The notes below the pieces were generated by a model. The model worked only from the letters and a program-made list of their open reading frames with translations. It was not told the origin of the DNA and searched no databases. Positions 1-7,872 of a DNA stretch of 32,892 nt are shown here, one piece after another. How positions within the stretch are numbered: position 1 is the stretch's first letter; every line of letters begins with the position of its first letter. Both the position numbers and the translations under genes were made by a program. Source of the stretch: Bacteroidota bacterium (GTDB taxonomy: Bacteria > Bacteroidota > Bacteroidia > Bacteroidales > VadinHA17). The DNA lies in contig JAUZNW010000022.1 of assembly GCA_030706785.1 (NCBI GenBank), forward strand, positions 1 to 32,892, written 5' to 3'.

Positions 1-30
1 CGGAAAGATATAACTATTGAATAGACATTC

Positions 31-2157
31 TTAAATCCTCACCTGCACTTCGAGCCATTGTTTTACTCTTTCATGCTCAGCCTGGTATTTGGATTCCATG
101 ATTTGCAGGATCTTTTGAAAGCGTCCTTCTTTGCGGATACTTGTAAAAAGGAGATCATTTTTTGCGAGAGTCACCATCCATAACTGAAAAGTTTTCTTTT
201 TGGCTAATTCATCAAGATATTTGTAGGAGTTCACTTTATCACCTAAAAAAGCATAAGTGCTGGCAAGATCATAATAGACATATTTTGACTGTGCATATAA
301 CCGACCTAACTTAATACTCTCTTCTCCGTATTTGATTTGCTGGCTAAAATAGTATTCTGCCTCCTTTTTTCTGCCGGCCTGCAAAAAAGCATATCCTATG
401 CGATGGGAATTCTGAAGATTTAATTGACCTGATTCCCTACTGTTCTCGACAAATTCTTTGGTGTCTGAATACCTTTCATCATTATAACCTGGAATTACAC
501 TGTAGTACAGAACACTTGATGTAGTTTTATTTATTTCTTTTTGCTGCTTTTTATATTCTAAAGCAGTTTCAAAATTTCCCTGGCAGAATTCTATCCATGC
601 CAGATAACCCAGATAAGCTGATTTATTACTATCAAGGGCAAATGCCTCATGATAATAATATTTTGAACTATCTATGAATCCGGTGCACAGATAATCATAA
701 CCAAGGTCCGTCAACAAAGTCTTGCGGCCCTCCCCGTGGACCATCTTAAGTCCCTTATGATAGCTGTCAAGGGCATTAACGTAATCACCATATGATAAGG
801 CAAAAAGCTGTCCTCTTTTGGAGTATAATAAATAATTGAATGGATTTGTTTCCAATCCTTTATCATAGTTTTCAAGAGCTTCTTCAGGGCGTCCATGCAC
901 CCTGTAATATTCTCCTTTTATATAGTATGCTTCATCAAGTTTATTATCAATGGACAGTGCATAATTTGCCAGCAAAAGACAGGAATCCAGAAAATTCTCA
1001 TCAAAAAATGTTTGATAGTAATACCTGGTAAAATAGGCTTTTGCCAGACCAGTATAAGATCTGGTAAATGTTTTATCAATTTCAAGGGCTTCGTTATACA
1101 AATTGACAGCTGTCTGATAAGAGCTCTCATTCCGGGATTTACTATAATCCGCTATAAGACCATTTGCTTTGAGATATAATTGTAAAACTACTGTATTTGC
1201 AGTAGGTACCTTATCTATGAGGTACTTTTCATCAGGTGTTATTGTTGTCTTTAATTCCGAAGCAATGTCTTGTGCAATCCGGCTTTGCAATTTGAAGAAT
1301 TTTTTAGCACTTTTTATCCGCTGCTCATAGCTTTTTGCCCAGATATGCCTGTCAGTGGAAGCCTCTATCAATTTAACCCTCAGACGAAAAATTCTACCGG
1401 ATTTCTGCCCGCTGCCTTCGACGATATAATTCACATTCAGCTCTTTGCCGATTTCGGAAATGAATTTGGTCTTATTCCTGTACTGTTCAACTGAAGTCCG
1501 TGAAATAGTACTGAGTTCATGTATTTTGGTGAGACTGTTATTGACTTCTTCCAGAATCCCGTCATAAATATATTGGTCGGTGCTATCGTTGCTGAGGTTA
1601 ATAAAAGGAAGGACAGCTATTGATTTTCCCTTGTTTATTTCAGGGAATTCTGCATCTTTAACAGATCGATTCTTTAGGAAGACAATATAAAACAGCGAAA
1701 ATAATACTAACAGGGACAATATGGCGGATGAAAGTAGTACAACAGTCCGCTGCGAAATTTTTCTACCGTCCTGTTTTGAAGAATCCAAGATAGTTTTGTT
1801 TTCTTCATGATTCTCTGTTCCTGACCTGCTGACTTTACCGGGCGCGTAACCAAAAAACTCATGAAAGCATGATGTAAAGTAAGATGGACTGCTGAATCCC
1901 GTTTTATATGCAACTTCAGAGACTGTCAGTGAACCTCCTCGAAGCATCTCCAAAGCCTTGTACAAACGTATCTCCCGGATAAACTGACTTGTTGTTTTTT
2001 TATTAATTGAATGAAGTCTCCGGTTTAAGCGGTAGAGGCTCATGGCTGATTCATGAGCAAGTTCATTTGCGCCAAACTTTTCGTTCCCCAGGTTTGCCAG
2101 GATTATATCAGTCAGTTTCCTGATAAAAACCTGATCGCCTGAAAAAGTCTCGTCCAT
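31..2157 (-). CDS. Transmembrane AraC-type HTH regulator with TolB-like and TPR sensor region
   Basis: A 708-residue one-component regulator. Residues ~10-110 form an AraC-type double helix-turn-helix, with the typical second-helix pattern SEVAYKTGFSSPSYFTSCFH near 80-99. One hydrophobic segment (~138-161) follows, so the rest should lie outside the cytoplasm. Residues ~178-310 resemble the TolB-like N-terminal region found before TPRs in CadC/adenylate-cyclase-like regulators (SIAVLPFINLSND). From ~330 to the end there are repeated TPR-like helices (for example ALEIDKTFTRSYTGLAKAYF). The likely role is to sense an envelope or periplasmic condition and control nearby genes from the membrane. 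It lies on the same strand as, and downstream of, two secreted proteins. The ATG at 2157 begins just before the HTH. The ligand and target genes cannot be read from sequence. Confidence 0.85.
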   Translation of the reverse strand: MDETFSGDQVFIRKLTDIILANLGNEKFGANELAHESAMSLYRLNRRLHSINKKTTSQFIREIRLYKALEMLRGGSLTVSEVAYKTGFSSPSYFTSCFHEFFGYAPGKVSRSGTENHEENKTILDSSKQDGRKISQRTVVLLSSAILSLLVLFSLFYIVFLKNRSVKDAEFPEINKGKSIAVLPFINLSNDSTDQYIYDGILEEVNNSLTKIHELSTISRTSVEQYRNKTKFISEIGKELNVNYIVEGSGQKSGRIFRLRVKLIEASTDRHIWAKSYEQRIKSAKKFFKLQSRIAQDIASELKTTITPDEKYLIDKVPTANTVVLQLYLKANGLIADYSKSRNESSYQTAVNLYNEALEIDKTFTRSYTGLAKAYFTRYYYQTFFDENFLDSCLLLANYALSIDNKLDEAYYIKGEYYRVHGRPEEALENYDKGLETNPFNYLLYSKRGQLFALSYGDYVNALDSYHKGLKMVHGEGRKTLLTDLGYDYLCTGFIDSSKYYYHEAFALDSNKSAYLGYLAWIEFCQGNFETALEYKKQQKEINKTTSSVLYYSVIPGYNDERYSDTKEFVENSRESGQLNLQNSHRIGYAFLQAGRKKEAEYYFSQQIKYGEESIKLGRLYAQSKYVYYDLASTYAFLGDKVNSYKYLDELAKKKTFQLWMVTLAKNDLLFTSIRKEGRFQKILQIMESKYQAEHERVKQWLEVQVRI

Positions 2158-2301
2158 AGTAACTCTTACTAAAGAATCACAAGCTCCAGTTATCTGATTA
2201 CGAAGTTCCTAAACTTTCTTTACTTCTGAAAATTTATTTGATTACTGCCGCCTTCTGAAGGTTCCTCTCCTTCAATCCGGGTAATCTGTGTGAACAATGA
2301 G

Positions 2302-2328
2302 AAAGCTATAATACGGTTTATAGCCTTT
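2302..2328 (-). terminator. Possible terminator after the secreted protein gene
   Basis: AAAGCTATAA (2302-2311) pairs with TTATAGCCTTT (2318-2328) with one bulged base. The stem begins right at the stop codon of the upstream minus-strand gene. Read on the minus strand it is followed by TTTCTCATTGTT, a weak U-rich tail. It may separate that gene from the AraC/TPR regulator 145 bases further on. Confidence 0.4.
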
Positions 2329-3212
2329 TAATTGTTTCCCACAGAAAGGTTCAGTATGCGTCCGACCACAGCCAGCCTGATAAGCTCATTCCGGTTTTGA
2401 GCGGTAAGATCCCTGTTGATAAGCATATATGGTTGTATCCTGTATTTTTTAGCTATACCAAGGGAATTAATATCCATCTGCAGCATGCCGCCTAGCATGT
2501 CTCCGGAATAAATCCATAGTTTCCGCCTGGTACCGTCGCCTATTTGCACAAAGTTTTTTCCATGAATTGTGCCAATAATTCCAAAATCAATTCCGGGTGA
2601 TGGTTTCCAGGATACGGAAATCCTGAATTTTTTCTTGCCGGTTGTATCGCGATGAGTGAACACTTCATCAGGAAAAGATTTGAAAAATTCATTTTCCCGA
2701 GGATTCAGAACAATTGAAAAGAACCCGATGGTATCATTGTTTTCGATTAAGACACCGTTTGCATCCTTGTCCCAGTAAAACTCATTGAACACATTATGTT
2801 CCACTGACCAGCTGCCATCATCATTTTTGACTCTTTCCCTCTCCTTCCGCACATTTCCCGGACAAAAAAGGTTCAGGGTCCAGTCCGGCAGTGAATCATT
2901 ACATTCAATTGTTCCAGAAATTTTCCAGTTTACATCCGTCGAAGTAGTAAAACCGAATCCTGTAATTGCAGTTAATATTCCGTTGCCTGCATCCCGCCAC
3001 CTGGGATTTGATTTATAATTTACTAACTCCGTCTTTGCATCCCGGTACTGTATTTTCATATTCCCGTTATCGAAGAACTGATATGACACTCTATTGATCC
3101 CGGGCAGACTGAATGCGACTGAATCAAATCCGGAGAGAACCACCTGTCCATCGGAATTACCGGCACAGAATACTATTGTGAGCAGAATCAGACAGTACTT
3201 AGCAGTTTTCAT
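2328..3212 (-). CDS. Secreted protein of unknown function
   Basis: A 294-residue protein that I do not recognise. It starts with a clear Sec signal peptide (MKTAKYCLILLTIVFCAGNSDG), so it should be exported to the periplasm or surface. The mature part is rich in beta-type sequence, with many aromatic and charged residues and no long hydrophobic segment. It contains stretches such as GSWSVEHNVFNEFYWDKDANG and an acidic/aromatic middle, but I see no catalytic motif. It starts 19 bases after the end of the serine hydrolase gene on the same strand, so the two are probably co-transcribed and may act together. The AraC/TPR regulator lies downstream. A signal peptide at the annotated ATG supports this start. 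Confidence 0.8.
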   Translation of the reverse strand: MKTAKYCLILLTIVFCAGNSDGQVVLSGFDSVAFSLPGINRVSYQFFDNGNMKIQYRDAKTELVNYKSNPRWRDAGNGILTAITGFGFTTSTDVNWKISGTIECNDSLPDWTLNLFCPGNVRKERERVKNDDGSWSVEHNVFNEFYWDKDANGVLIENNDTIGFFSIVLNPRENEFFKSFPDEVFTHRDTTGKKKFRISVSWKPSPGIDFGIIGTIHGKNFVQIGDGTRRKLWIYSGDMLGGMLQMDINSLGIAKKYRIQPYMLINRDLTAQNRNELIRLAVVGRILNLSVGNN

Positions 3213-3231
3213 GGGTTATTATTTTTCAGGT

Positions 3232-4815
3232 TCATTTTGCTCTGCTGAAATCCAGGTCCTGGAAATCATAACTGAAGTCGGTCAATGGCGAAATGGCTTC
3301 CATTTTAATTCCGGAAGCTTTGCCGGTTTTGTCGAGGCAAAACATCACATAGGCATCAGCATCCATGCTCCTGTCATTCCATTTTACAATAAATGTGGTC
3401 CCCTTATATGCAAACATCTCTCCTGTCAGCTTCATAGATCTTTTCGAGTCGAACCAAAGGTTCCCGTTCTTCACGGATATAATGGCATCACCAAACCAGT
3501 TATCTGAATAGGTTCCTGTAAAAAGTGTATCATTAACACTTATAGATGCGTTTTTTTGCTGAGCCCCGATGTTTTTCCAGATCTCATCCGTGACTTTTTT
3601 TGCATTGTTCTGCGCTCCCGTTTCGCTTTCCCTGTACTGCTTTACCCTGTCGATCCCTTTAATACCAAAATATCTGTCCTTGATAGTATTTGAAATAGCA
3701 TTGAAAGCAGCGCCGGATTGCTGATTTGTAAACACGATAATTCCAAGCTTCAGTTCAGGAATAAGTGTCACCTGTGTCACGATTCCTGCCAGCCCTCCAG
3801 TATGGCCAACCTGCTTATATCCCTTTACATCGCTCAGGAACCATCCCAGACCATAACTTGAAAAATGAGTATTATAAGCTGTCGGATTGGTGACTTTTAT
3901 TATAGTCTGGGGCGACCACATTTCCCTGTGGACCTCCTCGCTGAAAAGTCTGTTCTTTAATCCTTCACCGTACCTGCCATCGTTCATCTGCATTATGATC
4001 CACTTACACATGTCGGTTATGTTGCTGTATATTCCGCCTGCGGCATTTCCCACTTCATTGAAATTAAAATCACGATCGATTACCTGCACAACTCCATTGA
4101 CAGGTGCATGCGGATCGATAACATTGCTTTTGTCTTTCAGCCTGCTGTAGGCTGCAGCGCTGGCTGTCATGTTCAGGGGTTTCATGATCCGTGTTTCAAC
4201 AAAATCCTCCCATCTCATTCCGGAAGCCCTTGCAACCACCTCCCCTGCAACGATGAACATGAGATTATCATAGTCATATTTTGTCCTGAAGCTTGAAACT
4301 GGTTTTAAATAGCGCAGGTTATGAATAATATCCTTTAGTGTAAAATCATTCAGTCCGGGCCAGATCATAAGATCGCCCGCACCCAGGCCAAGTCCGCTTC
4401 TGTGGGTAAGCAGATCCCTGATCCTGAACTCCTCTGTGACATATGGGCTGTACAGCCTGAATTCGGGGATATAATCGATCACCTTATCGTCCCATGATAA
4501 TTTTTTCTCATCGACAAGAATTCCCAGTGCTGCCGAGGTAAAAGCCTTGCTGTTGGATGCGATTGCGAACAGGGTGTTTTCATCGACTTTCAACTTAGTG
4601 TTCAGTGATCTGACACCATAACCTCTGGAATGAATGACCTTGTCGTCTTTTACCACTGCGACTGCGATTCCCGGAACATCGAATGTCTTCATTGTCTTTT
4701 CGACGAGACTGTCTATCTCTCCGGAGGAAATAGTCTGGGCAACAATAGATATGAATCCAGCAAGTAAGAGTGTGGTAAAAAGTAAACGACTGATGACGCG
4801 ATTGGTTTTTTTCAT
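3232..4815 (-). CDS. Secreted serine hydrolase, class C beta-lactamase/PBP4* family
   Basis: A 527-residue protein with a Sec signal peptide (~1-27) and the penicillin-binding-protein/class C beta-lactamase fold. The catalytic SxxK is S87-N-S-K90, the YxN motif is Y182-D-N184, and the third motif is H338-T-G340, the form usual in the esterase/peptidase branch (KTG in true beta-lactamases). The flanking VGHTGGLAGI and YGLGW stretches fit this family. Residues ~400-520 form a separate C-terminal beta domain of the DUF3471 kind, common in Bacteroidota members. Such proteins cleave D-amino-acid peptides, esters or beta-lactams, so the substrate cannot be assigned. It is the first gene of a probable operon with the unknown secreted protein, behind a good promoter at 4891-4922. 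Confidence 0.9.
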   Translation of the reverse strand: MKKTNRVISRLLFTTLLLAGFISIVAQTISSGEIDSLVEKTMKTFDVPGIAVAVVKDDKVIHSRGYGVRSLNTKLKVDENTLFAIASNSKAFTSAALGILVDEKKLSWDDKVIDYIPEFRLYSPYVTEEFRIRDLLTHRSGLGLGAGDLMIWPGLNDFTLKDIIHNLRYLKPVSSFRTKYDYDNLMFIVAGEVVARASGMRWEDFVETRIMKPLNMTASAAAYSRLKDKSNVIDPHAPVNGVVQVIDRDFNFNEVGNAAGGIYSNITDMCKWIIMQMNDGRYGEGLKNRLFSEEVHREMWSPQTIIKVTNPTAYNTHFSSYGLGWFLSDVKGYKQVGHTGGLAGIVTQVTLIPELKLGIIVFTNQQSGAAFNAISNTIKDRYFGIKGIDRVKQYRESETGAQNNAKKVTDEIWKNIGAQQKNASISVNDTLFTGTYSDNWFGDAIISVKNGNLWFDSKRSMKLTGEMFAYKGTTFIVKWNDRSMDADAYVMFCLDKTGKASGIKMEAISPLTDFSYDFQDLDFSRAK

Positions 4816-4890
4816 ATTAATAGCTTTACGTTGTTCCGTGACTTATTACTGGTTCCCAGACCGATAATTTAAGTGCGGCTGGCATTAATT

Positions 4891-4922
4891 CAAAGTTACA
4901 TCCTGTTCAATCCAAAACCAAA
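4891..4922 (-). promoter_or_regulatory. Bacteroidota-type promoter for the serine hydrolase operon
   Basis: On the minus strand a -33 TTTG (4922-4919) is followed by 20 bases and the -7 box TAACTTTG (4898-4891), an exact match to TAnnTTTG. This is the primary sigma-factor promoter form described in Bacteroides. It would start transcription near 4885 and leave a leader of about 70 bases before the ATG at 4815. Confidence 0.6.
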
Positions 4923-4948
4923 TTTAGTTGAAAAGGACCCTTTTGTAT

Positions 4949-4965
4949 ACCCCATCTGGTGGGGT
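4949..4965. other. Short perfect hairpin in a divergent intergenic region
   Basis: ACCCCA (4949-4954) and TGGGGT (4960-4965) form a 6-bp GC-rich stem with loop TCTGG. It lies between the divergent serine hydrolase and serine palmitoyltransferase genes. It is not followed by a T run in either direction, so an operator or a leader structure is as likely as a terminator. Confidence 0.35.
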
Positions 4966-5020
4966 GTGGGTGTTTCCTCCTCCATCTGAGATTTATTTTC
5001 TTACCAGGATTAAAGGACTC

Positions 5021-5028
5021 TATTTTTG
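5021..5028 (+). promoter_or_regulatory. Possible -7 box upstream of serine palmitoyltransferase
   Basis: TATTTTTG matches TAnnTTTG and lies 59 bases before the GTG start. Twenty bases upstream the sequence is TTTC (4997-5000), one base off the -33 TTTG. The placement is reasonable but the evidence is weaker than for the promoters at 4891 and 30683. Confidence 0.35.
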
Positions 5029-5087
5029 GAACTTTAGATCATTGTTTAGTTTTTTATTTATATTAGCCCCACATTTTTTTCCTAATC

Positions 5088-6278
5088 GTGAGAAAGCTAC
5101 AATCAACTCTCTCTAAGTATGATGCCCCTCAGAAAGCCATGCAGGCAGGCATCTATCCCTATTTCAGGGAGATAGAATCTGATCAGGATACTGTGGTCAC
5201 AATCAGTGGGAAAAAAGTCCTGATGTTTGGATCCAACAGCTATCTTGGGCTTACCAATCATCCAAAGATCAAGGAAGCAGCTAAGAAAGCCATCGATAAA
5301 TACGGCACCGGTTGCGCCGGATCTAGATTCCTGAACGGCACGCTTGATATCCACATCAGGCTGGAGGAAAGACTTGCTGACCTTGTCGGAAAGGATGGCG
5401 CTCTTTGCTACAGCACCGGATTCCAGGTTAATCTCGGTGTAGTTTCAGTCCTCACCGGAAGGAGGGATTTTGTCCTTCTTGATGAACTTGATCATGCCTC
5501 AATAATAGAAGGGAGCCGGCTTTCCTTTTCCAAAGTGCTTAAGTATGCTCATAACAACATGGACGCTCTGGAAGCCAAGCTGAAGAAATGTCCTGCGGAA
5601 CGTCTGAAACTTATCGTCGTTGACGGCATCTTTTCGATGGAAGGTGACATTGTAAAGCTACCTGAACTGGTTGCTCTTGCGGACAAGTACGATGCTACGA
5701 TAATGGTTGACGACGCTCATGCAATAGGCGTACTCGGGAAGAACGGCTCAGGTACCTCCAATCATTTCGGCCTGACTCCGAAGGTCGATCTGATAATGGG
5801 AACTTTTTCAAAATCACTTGCTTCCCTTGGCGGGTTTATAGCCTCTGATAAGGAAACGATAAACTATATAAAACATAATTCACGCACGCTTATTTTCAGC
5901 GCAAGCATGACTCCGGCATCTGCAGCTTCAGTCCTTGCAGCAATTGATATCATGGTCAGCGAACCTGAAAGGATCAGCCATCTCTGGGATATCACCCACT
6001 ATGCTCTAAAAGGATTCAAAGATGCCGGATTCGATACCGGAAAGTCTGAGACTCCGATTATACCTTTGTTTATCAGAGATGATGTCAAAGCCCTGCGGCT
6101 GACCCAGGATCTCCTCGGGGATGGCATTTTTGTAAATCCGGTCGTTTCACCCGCGGTTCCAAAAGAGGACTGCCTGATCAGGTACTCACTCATGGCAACG
6201 CACACGAAAGAACAGATTGAAATTTCGATTGATAGGATTACGAAAGCAGCTAAAAAGCTGGGAATTCTCAGGAAGTAG
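5088..6278 (+). CDS. spt: Serine palmitoyltransferase (3-ketodihydrosphingosine synthase)
   Basis: A PLP-dependent alpha-oxoamine synthase of 396 residues. It condenses L-serine with a long-chain acyl-CoA to 3-ketodihydrosphingosine, the committed step of sphingolipid synthesis; it acts in the cytosol. The sequence closely follows the Bacteroides SPT pattern: N-terminal YDxPQKxxxxGxYPYFR, FGSNSYLGLT, GTGCAGSRFLNGTLDIH and LDHASI, with the cofactor-stacking His at H136. It also has VDDAHAIGVLG (D208, H211) and GTFSKSLAS with the Schiff-base lysine K242. The start is a GTG, which aligns well with the known N-terminus of the family; no ATG fits. It ends in TAG at the normal family C-terminus. 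An SDR follows 79 bases later and could do the next reduction. 8-amino-7-oxononanoate synthase or glycine C-acetyltransferase is less likely given the motif match. Confidence 0.93.
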   Translation: MRKLQSTLSKYDAPQKAMQAGIYPYFREIESDQDTVVTISGKKVLMFGSNSYLGLTNHPKIKEAAKKAIDKYGTGCAGSRFLNGTLDIHIRLEERLADLVGKDGALCYSTGFQVNLGVVSVLTGRRDFVLLDELDHASIIEGSRLSFSKVLKYAHNNMDALEAKLKKCPAERLKLIVVDGIFSMEGDIVKLPELVALADKYDATIMVDDAHAIGVLGKNGSGTSNHFGLTPKVDLIMGTFSKSLASLGGFIASDKETINYIKHNSRTLIFSASMTPASAASVLAAIDIMVSEPERISHLWDITHYALKGFKDAGFDTGKSETPIIPLFIRDDVKALRLTQDLLGDGIFVNPVVSPAVPKEDCLIRYSLMATHTKEQIEISIDRITKAAKKLGILRK

Positions 6279-6290
6279 TTGCTGGCTTTG

Positions 6291-6324
6291 CCCGCCGAAT
6301 CCGCCAGATGGCGGAGAAGGTGGG
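6291..6324 (+). other. GC-rich hairpin with a symmetric GAA/GAA internal loop
   Basis: Outer stem CCCGCC (6291-6296) pairs with GGTGGG (6319-6324, one G-U). Inner stem TCCGCC (6300-6305) pairs with GGCGGA (6310-6315) over loop AGAT. Between them GAA faces GAA. It lies between the serine palmitoyltransferase stop codon and the SDR. No T run follows, so attenuation, mRNA stabilisation or a dispersed repeat are all possible. Confidence 0.5.
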
Positions 6325-6346
6325 TTACTGGTTGCATGTTGCTGGT
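6323..6346 (+). repeat. TGCTGG-type dispersed repeat fragment
   Basis: GGTTACTGG TTGCATG TTGCTGGT resembles the repeat arms found at 25613-25668 and 32483-32555, here without the second arm of the hairpin. It ends 11 bases before the SDR start codon. Confidence 0.45.
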
Positions 6347-6357
6347 AGTATATTACT

Positions 6358-7188
6358 ATGAATAAAGTTATTCTGATAACAGGAATCTCATCGGGCTTTG
6401 GTAAAGAAACTGCAAAGCTTCTTGCAGCTCGAGGACATACAGTCTATGGCACTTTAAGGAAAGAGGCTGAAAAAATCGATAAAGTCAATGTCCTCCAGCT
6501 CGATCTTACCAATTATGATTCGATCAAAAAGGCAGTAAAATCCGTTTTAGTGAAAGAAGGACGGATTGATGTTTTGATTAATAATGCCGGAGCCCATACC
6601 GGTGGTCCGGTTGAAACAGCACCTGACGAACATATCAGGCTACAAATGGAAACGAATTTCCTTGGAATGGTCCGCCTGACGAAGGAAGTGCTTCCGATTA
6701 TGCGTGAACAGGGCCAGGGCAGAATTATTAACTTCAGTTCGATAGGCGGATTAATGGGCCTTCCGTTTCAGGGATTCTATTCCGCCAGTAAGTTTGCGAT
6801 TGAAGGCTTCTCTGAGGCTCTCAGAATGGAGATAGCAAGATTCAAAATCAAAGTTGTTGTTATTAATCCGGGAGATTTTCACACAAGCAATTCTGCGAAC
6901 AGAAGGAACTTCCTGGCTCCTTCAACCCCGGGAGATCCATGGCACGATCACTTCAGGAAGTCACTTTCAATTATTGAACATGATGAATCCCACGGATGGG
7001 ATCCATCAGTTCTGGCAAAAAAGATAGCGAGGATAGTTGAGACAAGGTACCCAAAACAACGCTATATTATTGCTTCATTTGAGCAAAAACTTGCTGTACT
7101 CCTGAAGTACATTCTGCCTGCTAAATGGTTCATGAAGATCCTTGCCAGCCATTACGGATTAATCCTCAATCCCCCAATGAAGGCCTGA
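6358..7188 (+). CDS. Short-chain dehydrogenase/reductase, candidate 3-ketodihydrosphingosine reductase
   Basis: A classical SDR of 276 residues. The NAD(P)-binding motif TGISSGFG is at 8-15, NNAG at 75-78, catalytic Ser in NFSS (S127/S128), and the YxxxK pair at Y141 and K145 (FYSASK). These features prove an NAD(P)H oxidoreductase of the SDR family. The specific substrate is inferred from position: it directly follows serine palmitoyltransferase on the same strand, and the next step in that pathway is reduction of the 3-keto group by an SDR (KDSR/TSC10 in eukaryotes). A hydrophobic C-terminal segment (LAVLLKYILPAKWFMKILA, ~245-263) would suit membrane association with a lipid substrate. A general retinol-dehydrogenase-like SDR of another pathway remains possible. 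The gene ends 7 bases before the end of the convergent lipoprotein gene. Confidence 0.9.
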   Translation: MNKVILITGISSGFGKETAKLLAARGHTVYGTLRKEAEKIDKVNVLQLDLTNYDSIKKAVKSVLVKEGRIDVLINNAGAHTGGPVETAPDEHIRLQMETNFLGMVRLTKEVLPIMREQGQGRIINFSSIGGLMGLPFQGFYSASKFAIEGFSEALRMEIARFKIKVVVINPGDFHTSNSANRRNFLAPSTPGDPWHDHFRKSLSIIEHDESHGWDPSVLAKKIARIVETRYPKQRYIIASFEQKLAVLLKYILPAKWFMKILASHYGLILNPPMKA

Positions 7189-7195
7189 GGTGAGA

Positions 7196-7675
7196 TCAAT
7201 GCCTTCTGGCGATTCCACTGCTGCGATATCCTCCGTGATAACCGTCATACCCATGGCGGACAATTATTGTCGGACCGAATCCCCAGCCCCAGTAATATGG
7301 ATATCCATAATTAAAGCCCCAATATGGATACCCGTACCCTCCGGGGTAGCCGTAATAAAAGTCACTCATCCGTTCATCACGCCTGATAGCATCCATGTGA
7401 GTTTTTTCCATATAATTGATGACTGAATCCTGAACTCCTTCATCCCTCAGTGCAGCCAGGTCAGCTGCGCGCAGGGTGTAAACTGAATGAGATCTTCTTA
7501 TATCGGTGATTATGTCTTTTGAAGATACGCCCTCCTTGCTCATCTTGACAATCTCATCCACAGGCAGGGAAGCCTGGTATGTCGGACTGTAAACAGCACA
7601 GCCATTAAGCAGTGCAGCTCCAAGAACAATGATTGTCAAATAACCTGATTTGCCTATTTTCCCACTAATTTTCAT
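7196..7675 (-). CDS. Small lipoprotein with a Gly/Tyr-rich C-terminus
   Basis: About 159 residues with a lipoprotein signal ending in the lipobox LNGC. Residues ~35-95 are a helical, charged domain (VDEIVKMSKEGVSSKDIITDIRRS...LAALRDEGVQDSVINYME) that looks like a pair of short helical repeats. The last ~55 residues are dominated by Gly, Tyr, Trp and Pro (GYPGGYGYPYWGFNYGYPYYWG), a low-complexity surface-type tail. The ATG at 7675 is chosen because an AGGAGGG Shine-Dalgarno lies 6 bases upstream; an in-frame TTG at 7681 is an alternative. The protein should be anchored in the outer membrane or inner-membrane outer leaflet. I cannot name a function. Confidence 0.85.
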   Translation of the reverse strand: MKISGKIGKSGYLTIIVLGAALLNGCAVYSPTYQASLPVDEIVKMSKEGVSSKDIITDIRRSHSVYTLRAADLAALRDEGVQDSVINYMEKTHMDAIRRDERMSDFYYGYPGGYGYPYWGFNYGYPYYWGWGFGPTIIVRHGYDGYHGGYRSSGIARRH

Positions 7676-7872
7676 TTCCAACCCTCCTTTATTCCTTCTT
7701 TAAAAATTAGTAATTAAATTGCTTACTGGAAAACCAGTATCCAAAAGATGCAGCAATTTTGATGCCAGCAGGGGTTAAAATAATGTTAAAATCCACGTGA
7801 CAATGCATGCATAAATAAGGCCATGCTGGTCCCAGCCTGAACTTTTGTGATGACCAGTATGTTATAGAAAAG

